Counted from the first letter of the stretch, positions 14,504 to 22,605 are shown. The stretch: DNA of 25,171 nucleotides from Firmicutes bacterium CAG:534 (GCA_000436115.1 FR894541.1:1-25171); one strand, 5' to 3'. A program made the numbers and translations. The notes: a model not told the origin generated them from the letters alone.

Positions 14504-16438
14504 GTGAGGAAGTATTCGCAGGGGAAGGAATATAAGGTTATTGCTTTTTGTATTTCCAGGTTTAACCGGGAAGAACAGGCAGAGCATATCGGCTTTCTGT
14601 GCAGGTATGCAAAGGAATACGGTTATAAGGCATTTGTATTTTCCACACTGACAGATCTTTACTTTGATGATATCAATGACTATGGGGAAAAGCAGATCTT
14701 TTCTTTAATAGATGTATCTGCTTTTGATGCCATTGTGATCATGCCGGAAACCTTTAAAGGCGTGGATGTGGGAAGAGAGATCGCTGACAGGGCCATCAGG
14801 GAAGGTGTGCCGGTGATCAGTGTGGACAGACAGATGAAGGGGTGCGCCAGCATTGACTTTACCTACAGGGAAAACTTTGAGGCCATTGTGCGGCATATTG
14901 TAGAGGTGCATGGCTGCCGCAGGGTAAATTATATTGGCGGAGATGAGAAATCAAAATTTTCAAAGGAACGTTTTGGCGCATACAAAAAGGTTCTGGAGGA
15001 AAACGGAATTCCTTTTGAAGAAAACCGTACGGGATATGGCAATTTCAGGGATGACGGCGCACTTGAGGTGCTGGATCGTTTTCTTCAGGAAAAGGAGCTG
15101 CCCCAGGCCATTATCTGTGCCAATGACACCATGGCAATAGCAGTCTGCGACAGACTGAAGGAGCTTTCCATCCGGGTTCCGGAGGATGTACTGGTTACGG
15201 GCTTTGACGGAATCGAAATTGAAAAATATCATGATCCGAGACTCACAACAGCGTCCTATGACTGGGAAAGAGCCGCTAAAACGATTTTGGAGCTTGCGGA
15301 TCAGCTGCTGCAGGGAAAAGAAGAAAAGGGAGTGACCTGGATCCCTTATAAAATGCAGATCGGACATTCCTGCGGCTGTCAGGAAAACCATGTTTACAGT
15401 GCTACGGAAAAGCTGTTTGCCTATCAGGTAAGGAAGGGCATCCGGGATGATTACATGCAGAAAATTGCCAATAAATTTTCCGCATCAAACGCCTGTGAAA
15501 CCATCCGGGATCTGATCGCAGTAACGGAAGAGCTGGTAGAGGATATTCACTGCAGGGAATACTGGCTCTGCTTCAGGGAGGAGATCTGGCAGAAAATCTC
15601 TGAAAAGGAATCCAGTGAGGAGGCGTTTGAAAAGGTTGATCAGGAGGAAGAGTTCCGGCCATACTATAAAGAAGGGACGATCTGTGTTTCCCATCTTTTC
15701 CCGGGAGGAAAAAACGAGGGCAGAGTGCTGGGCAGAGGAGAACTGATCACCGGAACCAGCAGAGTGCTTGGGATCAGTGGAGAGGTACTTTTTATCCCGC
15801 TGAATATCCAGGGACTTTTCATTGGATACATAGCGGTAACCTATGAGATGCAAGAGGTTCGCTTCGACTTTTTATATACCTTCTGCATGAATGTCAGGAC
15901 GATGATCGAGAGCTATTGGAGCAGGGCGGCACAGGAACAGCTTATGAGCAAGGATGAACTGACCGGCCTGTATAATGAAAAGGGTTATAAGAAAAAGATC
16001 CGGAACCTGTTTGCAGGGGATGCTGTTCTTCCATACCTTACCCTGATCATTATGGATATTGATGATATGAAGTTTATCAATGAATGCTATGGGCACAGCG
16101 AGGGAGATGCGGTGATCAGGCAGGTAGGGAAATTCATAGAACAGGCCATGACGGAAGAAGAGTTCGCAGCAAGAATTGATGGAGATGAGTTTGTTGTTGC
16201 AAGTCTCAGCCGACAAGGGAGGTCCAGGGCCCAGGAAATCCAGGATTTTATAGAGCGCAGACTGGCAGATTATAACCTGGTATCCGGGAAGTCATTTGAG
16301 GTACAGATCAGTATTGGATCCTACAGTGCCGATCATGTGGATTATCTGGATTATGAAACCATAGACAGTCAGGCGGACAAGGAAATGTATTTAAATAAGC
16401 ACAGCCATAAAAAGAAGGATATATTACCGCATTTATAG
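14504..16438 (+). CDS. LacI-type ligand-binding domain fused to a GGDEF domain
   Basis: Predicted cytoplasmic diguanylate-cyclase-like protein of 644 residues with no membrane segment. Residues about 10-295 resemble the periplasmic-binding-protein fold of LacI/GalR regulators (VISVDRQ, NYIGGDEKSKFSKERFGAY, AIICANDTMAIAVCDRL, VPEDVLVTGFDGIEI), but the N-terminal HTH is missing, so it is not a repressor. A middle linker of about 300-480, possibly GAF-like, leads to the GGDEF domain (about 482-625): DELTGLYN, MDIDDMKFINECYGHSEGD and the A-site RIDGDEF, with Asp in place of the first Gly. No RxxD inhibitory site is seen. It probably senses a sugar-like ligand. Start: GTG 14504 has GGGGGAA six bases upstream; the TTG at 14489 overlaps that RBS. 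Confidence 0.88.
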   Translation: MRKYSQGKEYKVIAFCISRFNREEQAEHIGFLCRYAKEYGYKAFVFSTLTDLYFDDINDYGEKQIFSLIDVSAFDAIVIMPETFKGVDVGREIADRAIREGVPVISVDRQMKGCASIDFTYRENFEAIVRHIVEVHGCRRVNYIGGDEKSKFSKERFGAYKKVLEENGIPFEENRTGYGNFRDDGALEVLDRFLQEKELPQAIICANDTMAIAVCDRLKELSIRVPEDVLVTGFDGIEIEKYHDPRLTTASYDWERAAKTILELADQLLQGKEEKGVTWIPYKMQIGHSCGCQENHVYSATEKLFAYQVRKGIRDDYMQKIANKFSASNACETIRDLIAVTEELVEDIHCREYWLCFREEIWQKISEKESSEEAFEKVDQEEEFRPYYKEGTICVSHLFPGGKNEGRVLGRGELITGTSRVLGISGEVLFIPLNIQGLFIGYIAVTYEMQEVRFDFLYTFCMNVRTMIESYWSRAAQEQLMSKDELTGLYNEKGYKKKIRNLFAGDAVLPYLTLIIMDIDDMKFINECYGHSEGDAVIRQVGKFIEQAMTEEEFAARIDGDEFVVASLSRQGRSRAQEIQDFIERRLADYNLVSGKSFEVQISIGSYSADHVDYLDYETIDSQADKEMYLNKHSHKKKDILPHL

Positions 16439-16470
16439 GCATAAGATACTAAAAAAGAAAGGGTATCTGC

Positions 16471-17103
16471 ATGCTGAATTATATATGGGCCGTTATGCTG
16501 GGGCTGGGAATTTTGTACGGAGCGCTCAGCGGGAATATGAAGGAAGTGACCGAGGCAGCGCTTAGCAGTGCAGGAGAAGCAGTTTCCCTTTGTATTACCA
16601 TGGCAGGAGTGATGGCGCTCTGGGTAGGACTGATGGAGATTGCAGAAAAGTCTGGGCTGCTCCTTAAGCTGACCAGGGCCTTATCTCCGTTTATTTCCTT
16701 TATGTTTCCTGAGATCCCCAGGGAGCATAAGGCAAGAGATTATATTTCCATGAATATTATTGCAAATGTACTTGGCCTTGGGTGGGCGTGTACGCCGGCC
16801 GGGTTAAAGGCCATGGAAGCACTGGCAGAGCTGGAGGAGGAAAGAAAAAATCCGGAATACAGAAAGGATGGGAACAAGCCAGGAAGACCGCGCACGGCAA
16901 GCAGGGAAATGTGCACATTTCTGATCCTTAATATTTCATCTCTGCAGCTGATCCCGGTAAATATGATCGCATACAGGCAGCAATATGGAAGCGTGGATCC
17001 TGCGGGGATCATAGCGCCGGCAATCGTTGCTACCCTGTTTAGTACGTTAGTGGCTATTTTCTTTTGTAAGTGCAGAGGTCAGAAAAAGATCTTTCCTTCC
17101 TGA
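16471..17103 (+). CDS. spmA: spore maturation protein A (SpmA)
   Basis: Integral membrane protein of 210 residues with the nucleoside-recognition (Gate) domain. In Bacillus, SpmA and SpmB together are needed for spore core dehydration. Seen: four to five hydrophobic segments, MAGVMALWVGLMEIAEKSGL near 44-63, the conserved ISMNIIANVLGLGWACTPAGLKAM block (about 91-114), and a final TM near 176-200. It lies 32 bp after the GGDEF gene with AAAGGG before the ATG, probably the same transcript. The usual downstream partner spmB is absent here: nudC converges from the other strand and overlaps this gene by 25 bp. Confidence 0.9.
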   Translation: MLNYIWAVMLGLGILYGALSGNMKEVTEAALSSAGEAVSLCITMAGVMALWVGLMEIAEKSGLLLKLTRALSPFISFMFPEIPREHKARDYISMNIIANVLGLGWACTPAGLKAMEALAELEEERKNPEYRKDGNKPGRPRTASREMCTFLILNISSLQLIPVNMIAYRQQYGSVDPAGIIAPAIVATLFSTLVAIFFCKCRGQKKIFPS

Positions 17104-17927
17104 AACATGCGTATCATCTCTCTGGTAAGGCTGACATGGTCATCCTCCAGAGAGATTTCTTTTCTGGAAAACCATCCGGCTTCTGCAAGCTCACTGGTAT
17201 CAAGGGTGATTTTGTCCGAACCGTCAAGCTCTGCAAAGTAACCGATCAAAAGGCTGTCTGAAAAAGCCCAGGGCTGGGTTTTGTAATAGCGGATATTTTT
17301 GACCTTAAGCCCGACTTCTTCCATTACCTCCCGTCTGACCGTCTGTTCTGCGCTTTCCCCAATTTCCGTAAATCCTGCGATCAGAGCATACTTTTTGTAG
17401 GCTCTTCCGGTATACCGGCTCAGGAGGATTTTATCTTGATTGATCACACCGACAATAACGGCAGGAGAGATCCTGGGATAGATCATCTGGCGGCAGGCGG
17501 GGCAATACAGCATTCTTTCCCGGGTATCCGGGATCAGGGAATGACCGCAGCGGCCGCAGAACTGATTGGACTGATACCAGTCGAAAAGATGATGTGCGGT
17601 AATCCCTGCAAAAGCAGTATGCCTGGAAAACGCACTGCGGAACAGACTGACGTTTTCATAGGTATATCCCGGCAGACAAAGAGGAGAAGCGCTTGTATTA
17701 TCTGAAAGGGCATAGGCCAGAAAATACTGATATTCATCAATGGAAAACAGATAATGATAGCCCAAAGAAAAATTCCTGACCTCGGAAAAGGTGGGATACC
17801 GCAGCTTATCATCCTGGAATCTTACCAAAACGGTATTTCCCTGAAAGATCAGGATAAAATCCTGATCCTTGGGAGAAAGATTTTTGTATTCATTATGATA
17901 TATGTGGGGAGAAATATCCTGTATCAT
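17079..17927 (-). CDS. nudC: NudC, NAD+ diphosphatase
   Basis: Zinc-binding Nudix hydrolase that splits NAD(H) to NMN and AMP; relatives also remove NAD caps from RNA. The 282 residues contain an N-terminal domain, a zinc ribbon (Cys124, 127, 142, 145: FCGRCG, YCPACR) and a perfect Nudix box, GFTEIGE...REVMEEVGL (185-207). The family motif SQPWPFPxS appears as TQPWAFSDS (217-225), losing both prolines but keeping Gln-Pro-Trp. A GAGGTAAG lies just upstream of the ATG. It is monocistronic and divergent from prmA. Confidence 0.93.
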   Translation of the reverse strand: MIQDISPHIYHNEYKNLSPKDQDFILIFQGNTVLVRFQDDKLRYPTFSEVRNFSLGYHYLFSIDEYQYFLAYALSDNTSASPLCLPGYTYENVSLFRSAFSRHTAFAGITAHHLFDWYQSNQFCGRCGHSLIPDTRERMLYCPACRQMIYPRISPAVIVGVINQDKILLSRYTGRAYKKYALIAGFTEIGESAEQTVRREVMEEVGLKVKNIRYYKTQPWAFSDSLLIGYFAELDGSDKITLDTSELAEAGWFSRKEISLEDDHVSLTREMIRMFQEGKIFF

Positions 17928-17943
17928 TTTCTTACCTCATTTC

Positions 17944-17972
17944 TTGTAGCTGTCTGCTTTTTATGATAATAT
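17944..17972 (+). promoter_or_regulatory. probable promoter of the prmA operon
   Basis: TTGTAG (17944-17949), 17 bases, TAATAT (17967-17972) with a TGA extension directly upstream (TGATAATAT). Alternative -10 GATAAT at 17965-17970. Located between the divergent nudC and prmA starts. Confidence 0.4.
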
Positions 17973-18027
17973 TAATTTTCGTAAGATGCAACTGCACATA
18001 TGCTTCCTGAAAGGGGTTATGAAAAAA

Positions 18028-19035
18028 ATGAAATGGATGAAATTTAGGATAAAGACCATTACAGATGCAGAGGATATTATTATCAGCACGCTTTATGATA
18101 TCGGACTTGAGGGCGCCCAGATCGAGGACAAGATCCCTTTGACTGCACTGGAAAAGGAGCAGATGTTTGTAGATATTTTACCTGAAGGCCCGGAGGATGA
18201 CGGAATTGCTTATTTAAGCTTTTTTGTAGAAGAAACAGAAAAGCGGACGGCAGAAAGTAATTATCCGGTACTGCTTTTGCAGGGAGAACAGGTGACGGCG
18301 GAAAAGATCCTTTCCGATGTGGAGAAAGAGCTTTCCGAGCTGAGGGAATTTATGGAGATCGGAGAGGGAACGGTCTGCATTGAGGAGACAGAGGATATTG
18401 ACTGGATCAATAACTGGAAGCAGTATTTCCATCAGTTTACAATAGATGATGTTCTGGTGATCCCTTCCTGGGAAGAGGTTGCCTGTGAGGATCAGGATAA
18501 AATGGTTCTCCATATTGACCCGGGGACAGCATTTGGAACGGGAATGCACGATACCACGCAGCTTTGCATCCGGCAGCTGCGCAAGTATGTAACACCGGAA
18601 ACGGTACTTCTTGATGTGGGAACCGGAAGCGGGATCCTTGCGATCCTTTCCCTGATGTTCGGAGCAAAAAGAGCGGTTGGAACGGATCTGGATCCCTGTG
18701 CAGTGGATGCGGTAAGGGAGAACATGGAGGCCAATCATATCGATACTGCTGATTTTACCATGATGATCGGAAATATCATCACAGAGCCTTCCGTGCAGGA
18801 TCAGGTAGGATATGAATGCTATGATATCGTTGTGGCAAATATCCTGGCGGAGGTGTTGGTGCCTCTTACCCCTGTCATTACCCATCAGCTTAAAAAGGGA
18901 GGAATTTACATTACCTCCGGCATTATCGACGATAAGGAAGAGGTTGTAAAGCAGGCGGTAGAGCAGGCCGGACTTGAGATCCTTGAGGTGACTTATCAGG
19001 GAGAATGGGTCAGCGTTACGGCAAGGAAGAATTAA
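18028..19035 (+). CDS. prmA: PrmA, ribosomal protein L11 methyltransferase
   Basis: Methylates lysines and the N-terminus of ribosomal protein L11. The 335 residues begin MKWMKFRIKT, the usual start of clostridial PrmA. The N-terminal recognition domain is followed by the catalytic domain with LHIDPGTAFGTGMHDTT (about 161-177), SAM motif LLDVGTGSGILAI (about 194-206), GTDLDPCAVDAV and VVANILAEVL. The frame is open from ATG 17986 and ATG 18019. Only 18028 puts the GAAAGGGG (18009-18016) at a workable distance (11 bases; 2 for 18019), and it also matches family length. First gene of the prmA-rsmE-nifS-thiI operon. Confidence 0.94.
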   Translation: MKWMKFRIKTITDAEDIIISTLYDIGLEGAQIEDKIPLTALEKEQMFVDILPEGPEDDGIAYLSFFVEETEKRTAESNYPVLLLQGEQVTAEKILSDVEKELSELREFMEIGEGTVCIEETEDIDWINNWKQYFHQFTIDDVLVIPSWEEVACEDQDKMVLHIDPGTAFGTGMHDTTQLCIRQLRKYVTPETVLLDVGTGSGILAILSLMFGAKRAVGTDLDPCAVDAVRENMEANHIDTADFTMMIGNIITEPSVQDQVGYECYDIVVANILAEVLVPLTPVITHQLKKGGIYITSGIIDDKEEVVKQAVEQAGLEILEVTYQGEWVSVTARKN

Positions 19036-19050
19036 TACCGGGAGAGAAGC

Positions 19051-19791
19051 ATGTATCAATTTTTTGTAGAGCCCAGTCAGATACAGGGAAACCGGATCAC
19101 GATCACCGGCTCAGATGTCAACCATATTAAAAATGTGCTCCGCATGAAGTCCGGAGAGGAAATTGCGGTCAGCAACGGCAGTGACGGAAAGGAATATCGG
19201 TGTGGCATTCTCTCACTGGAAGAAGAGGAGATTGTGTGCGAACTCCGATTTATTAAGGAGGATGGACTGGAGCTGTCTTCCAGGATCTATCTTTTTCAGG
19301 GACTGCCTAAGGCTGATAAGATGGAGCTTATCATTCAAAAAGCAGTGGAGCTGGGGGCCTATGAGATCATTCCGGTTGCGGCAAAGCGCTGCGTAGTGAA
19401 ATTAAATGAAAAGAAGGAAGCATCTAAGCTCACAAGATGGCAGGAAATTGCCAAGGCAGCAGCCAAGCAGAGCAAGAGGGGAATCATTCCCAGGGTGCAA
19501 AAGGTGATGAGCTTTTCTGAGGCCGTTGCTTACAGCAGGGACATACAGGTCAAAATGATCCCCTACGAGCTGGCAGAAGGAATGGAGAAAACCAAAGAAA
19601 TCATAGAGGGGATCAGTCCCGGACAGGATATTGCAGTGTTCATAGGACCGGAGGGAGGTTTTGATCCGGAAGAGATCGCACTGGCCATGAAAAATGAAGT
19701 GATGCCGGTCACATTGGGAAGGCATATCTTAAGGACAGAAACGGCCGGCATGGCGGTATTATCCATTTTAATGTACCATCTGGAACAGTAA
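19051..19791 (+). CDS. rsmE: RsmE, 16S rRNA U1498 N3-methyltransferase
   Basis: SPOUT-family methyltransferase of 246 residues acting on U1498 of 16S rRNA in the assembled 30S subunit. The N-terminal PUA-like part contains HIKNVLRMKSGE; the SPOUT knot shows ECF-like sequences QKAVELGAYEIIPV, IGPEGGFDPEEI near 197-208 and LGRHILRTETA near 220-230, which form the SAM pocket. GGGAGAG precedes the ATG, 15 bp after prmA. The prmA-rsmE pairing is widespread in Firmicutes. Confidence 0.95.
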   Translation: MYQFFVEPSQIQGNRITITGSDVNHIKNVLRMKSGEEIAVSNGSDGKEYRCGILSLEEEEIVCELRFIKEDGLELSSRIYLFQGLPKADKMELIIQKAVELGAYEIIPVAAKRCVVKLNEKKEASKLTRWQEIAKAAAKQSKRGIIPRVQKVMSFSEAVAYSRDIQVKMIPYELAEGMEKTKEIIEGISPGQDIAVFIGPEGGFDPEEIALAMKNEVMPVTLGRHILRTETAGMAVLSILMYHLEQ

Positions 19792-19847
19792 ACATATATT
19801 AATAATAGAAAAATAGAAGATTTTGATTCAGAAAGGCCGGTAAGAGG

Positions 19848-21002
19848 ATGGAGGTTTATTTAGATAATTCAGCAACCACCAAATGCTTTGTTCAGGTAGC
19901 AGACCTGATGACGCAGATCCTGTGCGAAGACTATGGAAATCCCTCCAGTCTACACAGAAAGGGAGTTCAGGCTGAACAATATATTCGTTATGCAAAGGAA
20001 GTGCTTGCCAGAAATTTAAAGGTAAGCGAAAAGGAGATCTTTTTTACGTCAGGCGGGACGGAGTCCGACAATCTGGCGCTTATGGGAGGCGCATATGCAA
20101 ATTGCAGAAGCGGCAGACATCTGATCACAACACAGATTGAGCATCCGGCAATCCTGCAGACTATGAAGCACCTGGAGGAGGAAGGTTTTCGGGTGACGTA
20201 TCTTCCGGTTGATGAAAAGGGCTGTATCCGCCTGGAGGATCTGGAAAGGGCGATCACAGGCGAAACTATATTGGTATCCATTATGCATACAAACAATGAA
20301 GTGGGATCCGTGCAGCCCATTGCAGAGGCAGGGGCGCTGATCAAGAGGAAAAATCCCAGGATCCTGTTTCATGTGGATGCAGTCCAGGGGTATGGAAAAT
20401 ACAGGATTTTTCCTAAAAAGCTGAAGATCGATATGCTGTCTGTCAGCGGACACAAGATCCATGGCCCTAAGGGAACCGGCTTTTTGTATGTGGATGAGAA
20501 GGTAAAGCTGAAACCGATTTTGTTTGGAGGCGGACAACAAAACGGAATCCGTTCCGGCACGGAAAATGTTCCGGGAATTGCAGGACTTGCCAAGGCGGTA
20601 GAGCTTATGTATGGGAAGCTCGACGAGGATGTGGCAAAGCTGTATGAGCTGAAAAAAACATTTGTAGAGGGAGTTCAGAAGCTGGATCATGTGATTGTCA
20701 ACGGACACCCGGATGAAACGGGAGCCCCTCATATTGTCAGCGTATCCATCAGGGGCGTGAGAAGCGAGGTGCTTCTTCATGCGCTGGAGGATAAGGGCAT
20801 CTATGTATCGGCAGGAAGCGCCTGCTCGGCGCACAAGCCTCAGCCTTCCGCTACCTTAAAGGCAATGGGGATCGAACCGGAGCTTTTGGGGTCCACCATC
20901 CGCTTCAGCTTTTCAGTGTTTACAACGGCAGAGGAGATCGACTATACTTTAAGGACAATGTATGATATAATTCCCATGCTCAGGAAATATACCAGAAGTT
21001 AA
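19848..21002 (+). CDS. cysteine desulfurase, NifS/IscS family, paired with thiI
   Basis: PLP enzyme of 384 residues that takes sulfur from cysteine and holds it as persulfide. Motifs: YLDNSATT (4-11), FTSGGTESDN (66-75), His99 (IEHPAI), MHTNNEVG (146-153), HVDAVQG (Asp177, Gln180), PLP-lysine Lys203 (SGHKIHGPKGTG) and the sulfur-bearing Cys326 in SAGSACSAHKPQPS, a long-loop group I-like active site. Directly followed by thiI, as NifZ-thiI in Bacillus, so its main job is probably sulfur for tRNA 4-thiouridine rather than general Fe-S assembly; no IscU/SufU scaffold is nearby. RBS GAAAGG is 11 bases from the ATG. Confidence 0.93.
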   Translation: MEVYLDNSATTKCFVQVADLMTQILCEDYGNPSSLHRKGVQAEQYIRYAKEVLARNLKVSEKEIFFTSGGTESDNLALMGGAYANCRSGRHLITTQIEHPAILQTMKHLEEEGFRVTYLPVDEKGCIRLEDLERAITGETILVSIMHTNNEVGSVQPIAEAGALIKRKNPRILFHVDAVQGYGKYRIFPKKLKIDMLSVSGHKIHGPKGTGFLYVDEKVKLKPILFGGGQQNGIRSGTENVPGIAGLAKAVELMYGKLDEDVAKLYELKKTFVEGVQKLDHVIVNGHPDETGAPHIVSVSIRGVRSEVLLHALEDKGIYVSAGSACSAHKPQPSATLKAMGIEPELLGSTIRFSFSVFTTAEEIDYTLRTMYDIIPMLRKYTRS

Positions 21003-21030
21003 GGGGACAGGGAGGTTGCTCCCTGCCCCT
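21003..21030 (+). other. stable intercistronic hairpin between desulfurase and thiI
   Basis: CAGGGAG (21008-21014) pairs with CTCCCTG (21019-21025) over a GTTG loop. After one A-C mismatch the stem extends by GGGG (21003-21006) with CCCT (21027-21030). It begins at the first base after the desulfurase stop and ends 23 bases before the thiI ATG. No T-run follows, so it is not a standard terminator; it may protect or process the upstream mRNA. Confidence 0.7.
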
Positions 21031-21053
21031 GCCCATAGAGAAAGGTACAAAAT

Positions 21054-22238
21054 ATGTTTACGACTTTTTTGATCAAATATGCGGAAATCGGAGTAAAGGG
21101 CAAAAATAAATATCTCTTTGAGGAGGCGCTTGCACAGCAGGTAAAATATGCGTTGAAGCGCTGCGAGGGTGAATTTAAGGTGACGAGGACGGAGGGAAGG
21201 ATCTATGTCCATGCCCTTTCGGAGTTTGACTATGACGAAACGGTGGACAACCTGAAAACCGTGTTTGGCGTGTCGGCGATCTGCCCGGTAGTAGCTGTTT
21301 CAGATGAAGGCTTTGACGAGCTTGCCAAGACGGTTGTGGACTATGTGGACAAGGTTTACCCGGACAAGAACATGACCTTTAAGGTACAGGCCAGAAGGGC
21401 CAGAAAGAATTATCCCCTTAATTCCATGGAATTGAACATGGAGCTTGGGGCGGCTGTTTTAGACGCTTATCCGGAGATGAGGGTAGATGTACACAGCCCG
21501 CAGATGCGTCTTTATGTAGAGATCCGGGAGAGAATCTACATTTATTCCATTGAGATCCCCGGGCCTGGAGGAATGCCTGTGGGAAGCAACGGAAAGGCAA
21601 TGCTGCTTTTATCAGGTGGGATCGACTCCCCGGTAGCCGGTTATATGATCGCCAAAAGAGGCGTTAAGATTGATGCCGTATATTTTCATGCGCCGCCATA
21701 TACCAGCGACCGTGCAAAGCAGAAGGTGATCGATCTTGCAAAATTGGTTTCGAGATATTCCGGGCCGATCTATCTGCATATTATTAATTTTACGGATATT
21801 CAGCTTTATATTTATGAAAAATGCCCCCATGAGGAGCTGACCATCATCATGCGCAGGTATATGATGAAGATCGCAGAGCAGATCGCTAAAGAAAATGAGT
21901 GCCTTGGGCTTATTACAGGAGAGAGCATTGGACAGGTTGCTTCACAGACCGTACAGTCGCTGGCTGTTACCAATGAGGTGTGTACGCTGCCGGTATTCAG
22001 GCCCCTGATCGGATTTGACAAAATGGAGATCGTAGAGGTGTCGGAAAAGATCGGCACTTATGAAACATCGATTTTGCCTTATGAGGACTGCTGCACCATT
22101 TTTGTGGCAAAGCATCCGGTAACAAAGCCTAATTTAAACGTGATCAAGCGGCATGAGCAAAATCTGGCCGAGGGCATTGACGAGCTGGTGAAAAAGGCTC
22201 TTGATACAGATGAAGTGGTGGTTGTGAAATACGAGTAA
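21054..22238 (+). CDS. thiI: ThiI, tRNA 4-thiouridine synthetase (no rhodanese domain)
   Basis: Adenylates U8 of tRNA and installs sulfur to make s4U, a near-UV sensor. The 394 residues hold an N-terminal ferredoxin-like region with KYAEIGVKGKN, a THUMP domain (about 60-165) and the PP-loop ATP site LLLSGGIDSPVAGYMI (184-199), followed by ITGESIGQVASQT and PYEDCCTIFVAKHP. The C-terminal rhodanese domain of the E. coli enzyme (482 residues) is missing, as in Bacillus, so sulfur should come straight from the adjacent desulfurase. Last gene of the operon. Confidence 0.95.
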   Translation: MFTTFLIKYAEIGVKGKNKYLFEEALAQQVKYALKRCEGEFKVTRTEGRIYVHALSEFDYDETVDNLKTVFGVSAICPVVAVSDEGFDELAKTVVDYVDKVYPDKNMTFKVQARRARKNYPLNSMELNMELGAAVLDAYPEMRVDVHSPQMRLYVEIRERIYIYSIEIPGPGGMPVGSNGKAMLLLSGGIDSPVAGYMIAKRGVKIDAVYFHAPPYTSDRAKQKVIDLAKLVSRYSGPIYLHIINFTDIQLYIYEKCPHEELTIIMRRYMMKIAEQIAKENECLGLITGESIGQVASQTVQSLAVTNEVCTLPVFRPLIGFDKMEIVEVSEKIGTYETSILPYEDCCTIFVAKHPVTKPNLNVIKRHEQNLAEGIDELVKKALDTDEVVVVKYE

Positions 22239-22246
22239 GAAAGCAG

Positions 22247-22278
22247 AAAAAAAGCGCAGGCCGCTTGGCTTGCGCTTT
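22247..22278 (-). terminator. terminator of the HPr-like gene, possibly shared with thiI
   Basis: A 12-bp stem with one G-T pair, AAAGCGCAGGCC (22251-22262) with GGCTTGCGCTTT (22267-22278), has a 4-base loop. On the reverse strand it ends in seven T (22253-22247), a strong intrinsic terminator 28 bases after the HPr-like stop. On the forward strand only CTTT closes it, so it would terminate thiI weakly. Confidence 0.88.
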
Positions 22279-22305
22279 CAGAATTGTCACAGGATATGTA
22301 ATCCC

Positions 22306-22536
22306 TTAGATCATGTAAGGCTTTAATGTTTCCAGAACATCGTCAACATTCTCTTCTGCATGGATATTCAGATCGATAGGCTTGGATAAATCTAAGCTGA
22401 AAATACCCATGATAGATTTAGCATCGATAACATATCTTCCGGATACTAAATCAAAGTCATAATCGAACTTTGTAATATCATTTACAAAAGATTTTACCTT
22501 GTCAATGGAATTTAATGAAATCTGAACTGTTTTCAT
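22306..22536 (-). CDS. HPr-like protein lacking the phosphocarrier histidine
   Basis: A 76-residue HPr-fold protein. The C-terminal half is clearly HPr-like: GRYVIDAKSIMGIFSLDL (33-50), then IDLNIHAEE and a final helix. This keeps the Lys40-Ser41 pair matching the regulatory Ser46 site of HPr. The N-terminal GLHARP active-site loop is replaced by SIDKVKSFVNDI, so there is no His15 for PEP-dependent phosphotransfer. By analogy with Bacillus Crh (Gln15, Ser46 kept) it may act in regulation, not sugar transport; this is inference. The frame runs further upstream, but AGGAGG lies eight bases before the ATG at 22536-22534, fixing the start. It is monocistronic with its own promoter and terminator. 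Confidence 0.85.
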   Translation of the reverse strand: MKTVQISLNSIDKVKSFVNDITKFDYDFDLVSGRYVIDAKSIMGIFSLDLSKPIDLNIHAEENVDDVLETLKPYMI

Positions 22537-22576
22537 TGTAATTACCTCCTTAAAATTGTTCATACCTTCTGCTATT

Positions 22577-22605
22577 ATAGTAAAGGGTAGAAAATGAAAA
22601 GTCAA
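22577..22605 (-). promoter_or_regulatory. promoter of the HPr-like gene
   Basis: On the reverse strand, TTGACT (22605-22600) is followed after 17 bases by TACTAT (22582-22577). A perfect TATAAT overlaps at 22579-22574 in a 20-base register. It lies 41 bases upstream of the start codon. Confidence 0.6.

Noticed and set aside
18214..19059. 281-codon reverse frame opposite prmA
   Set aside because: Mirrors the third codon pattern of prmA; the protein looks random and prmA is certain.
20049..20834. 261-codon reverse frame opposite the desulfurase
   Set aside because: Antisense shadow of a gene with all catalytic residues intact.
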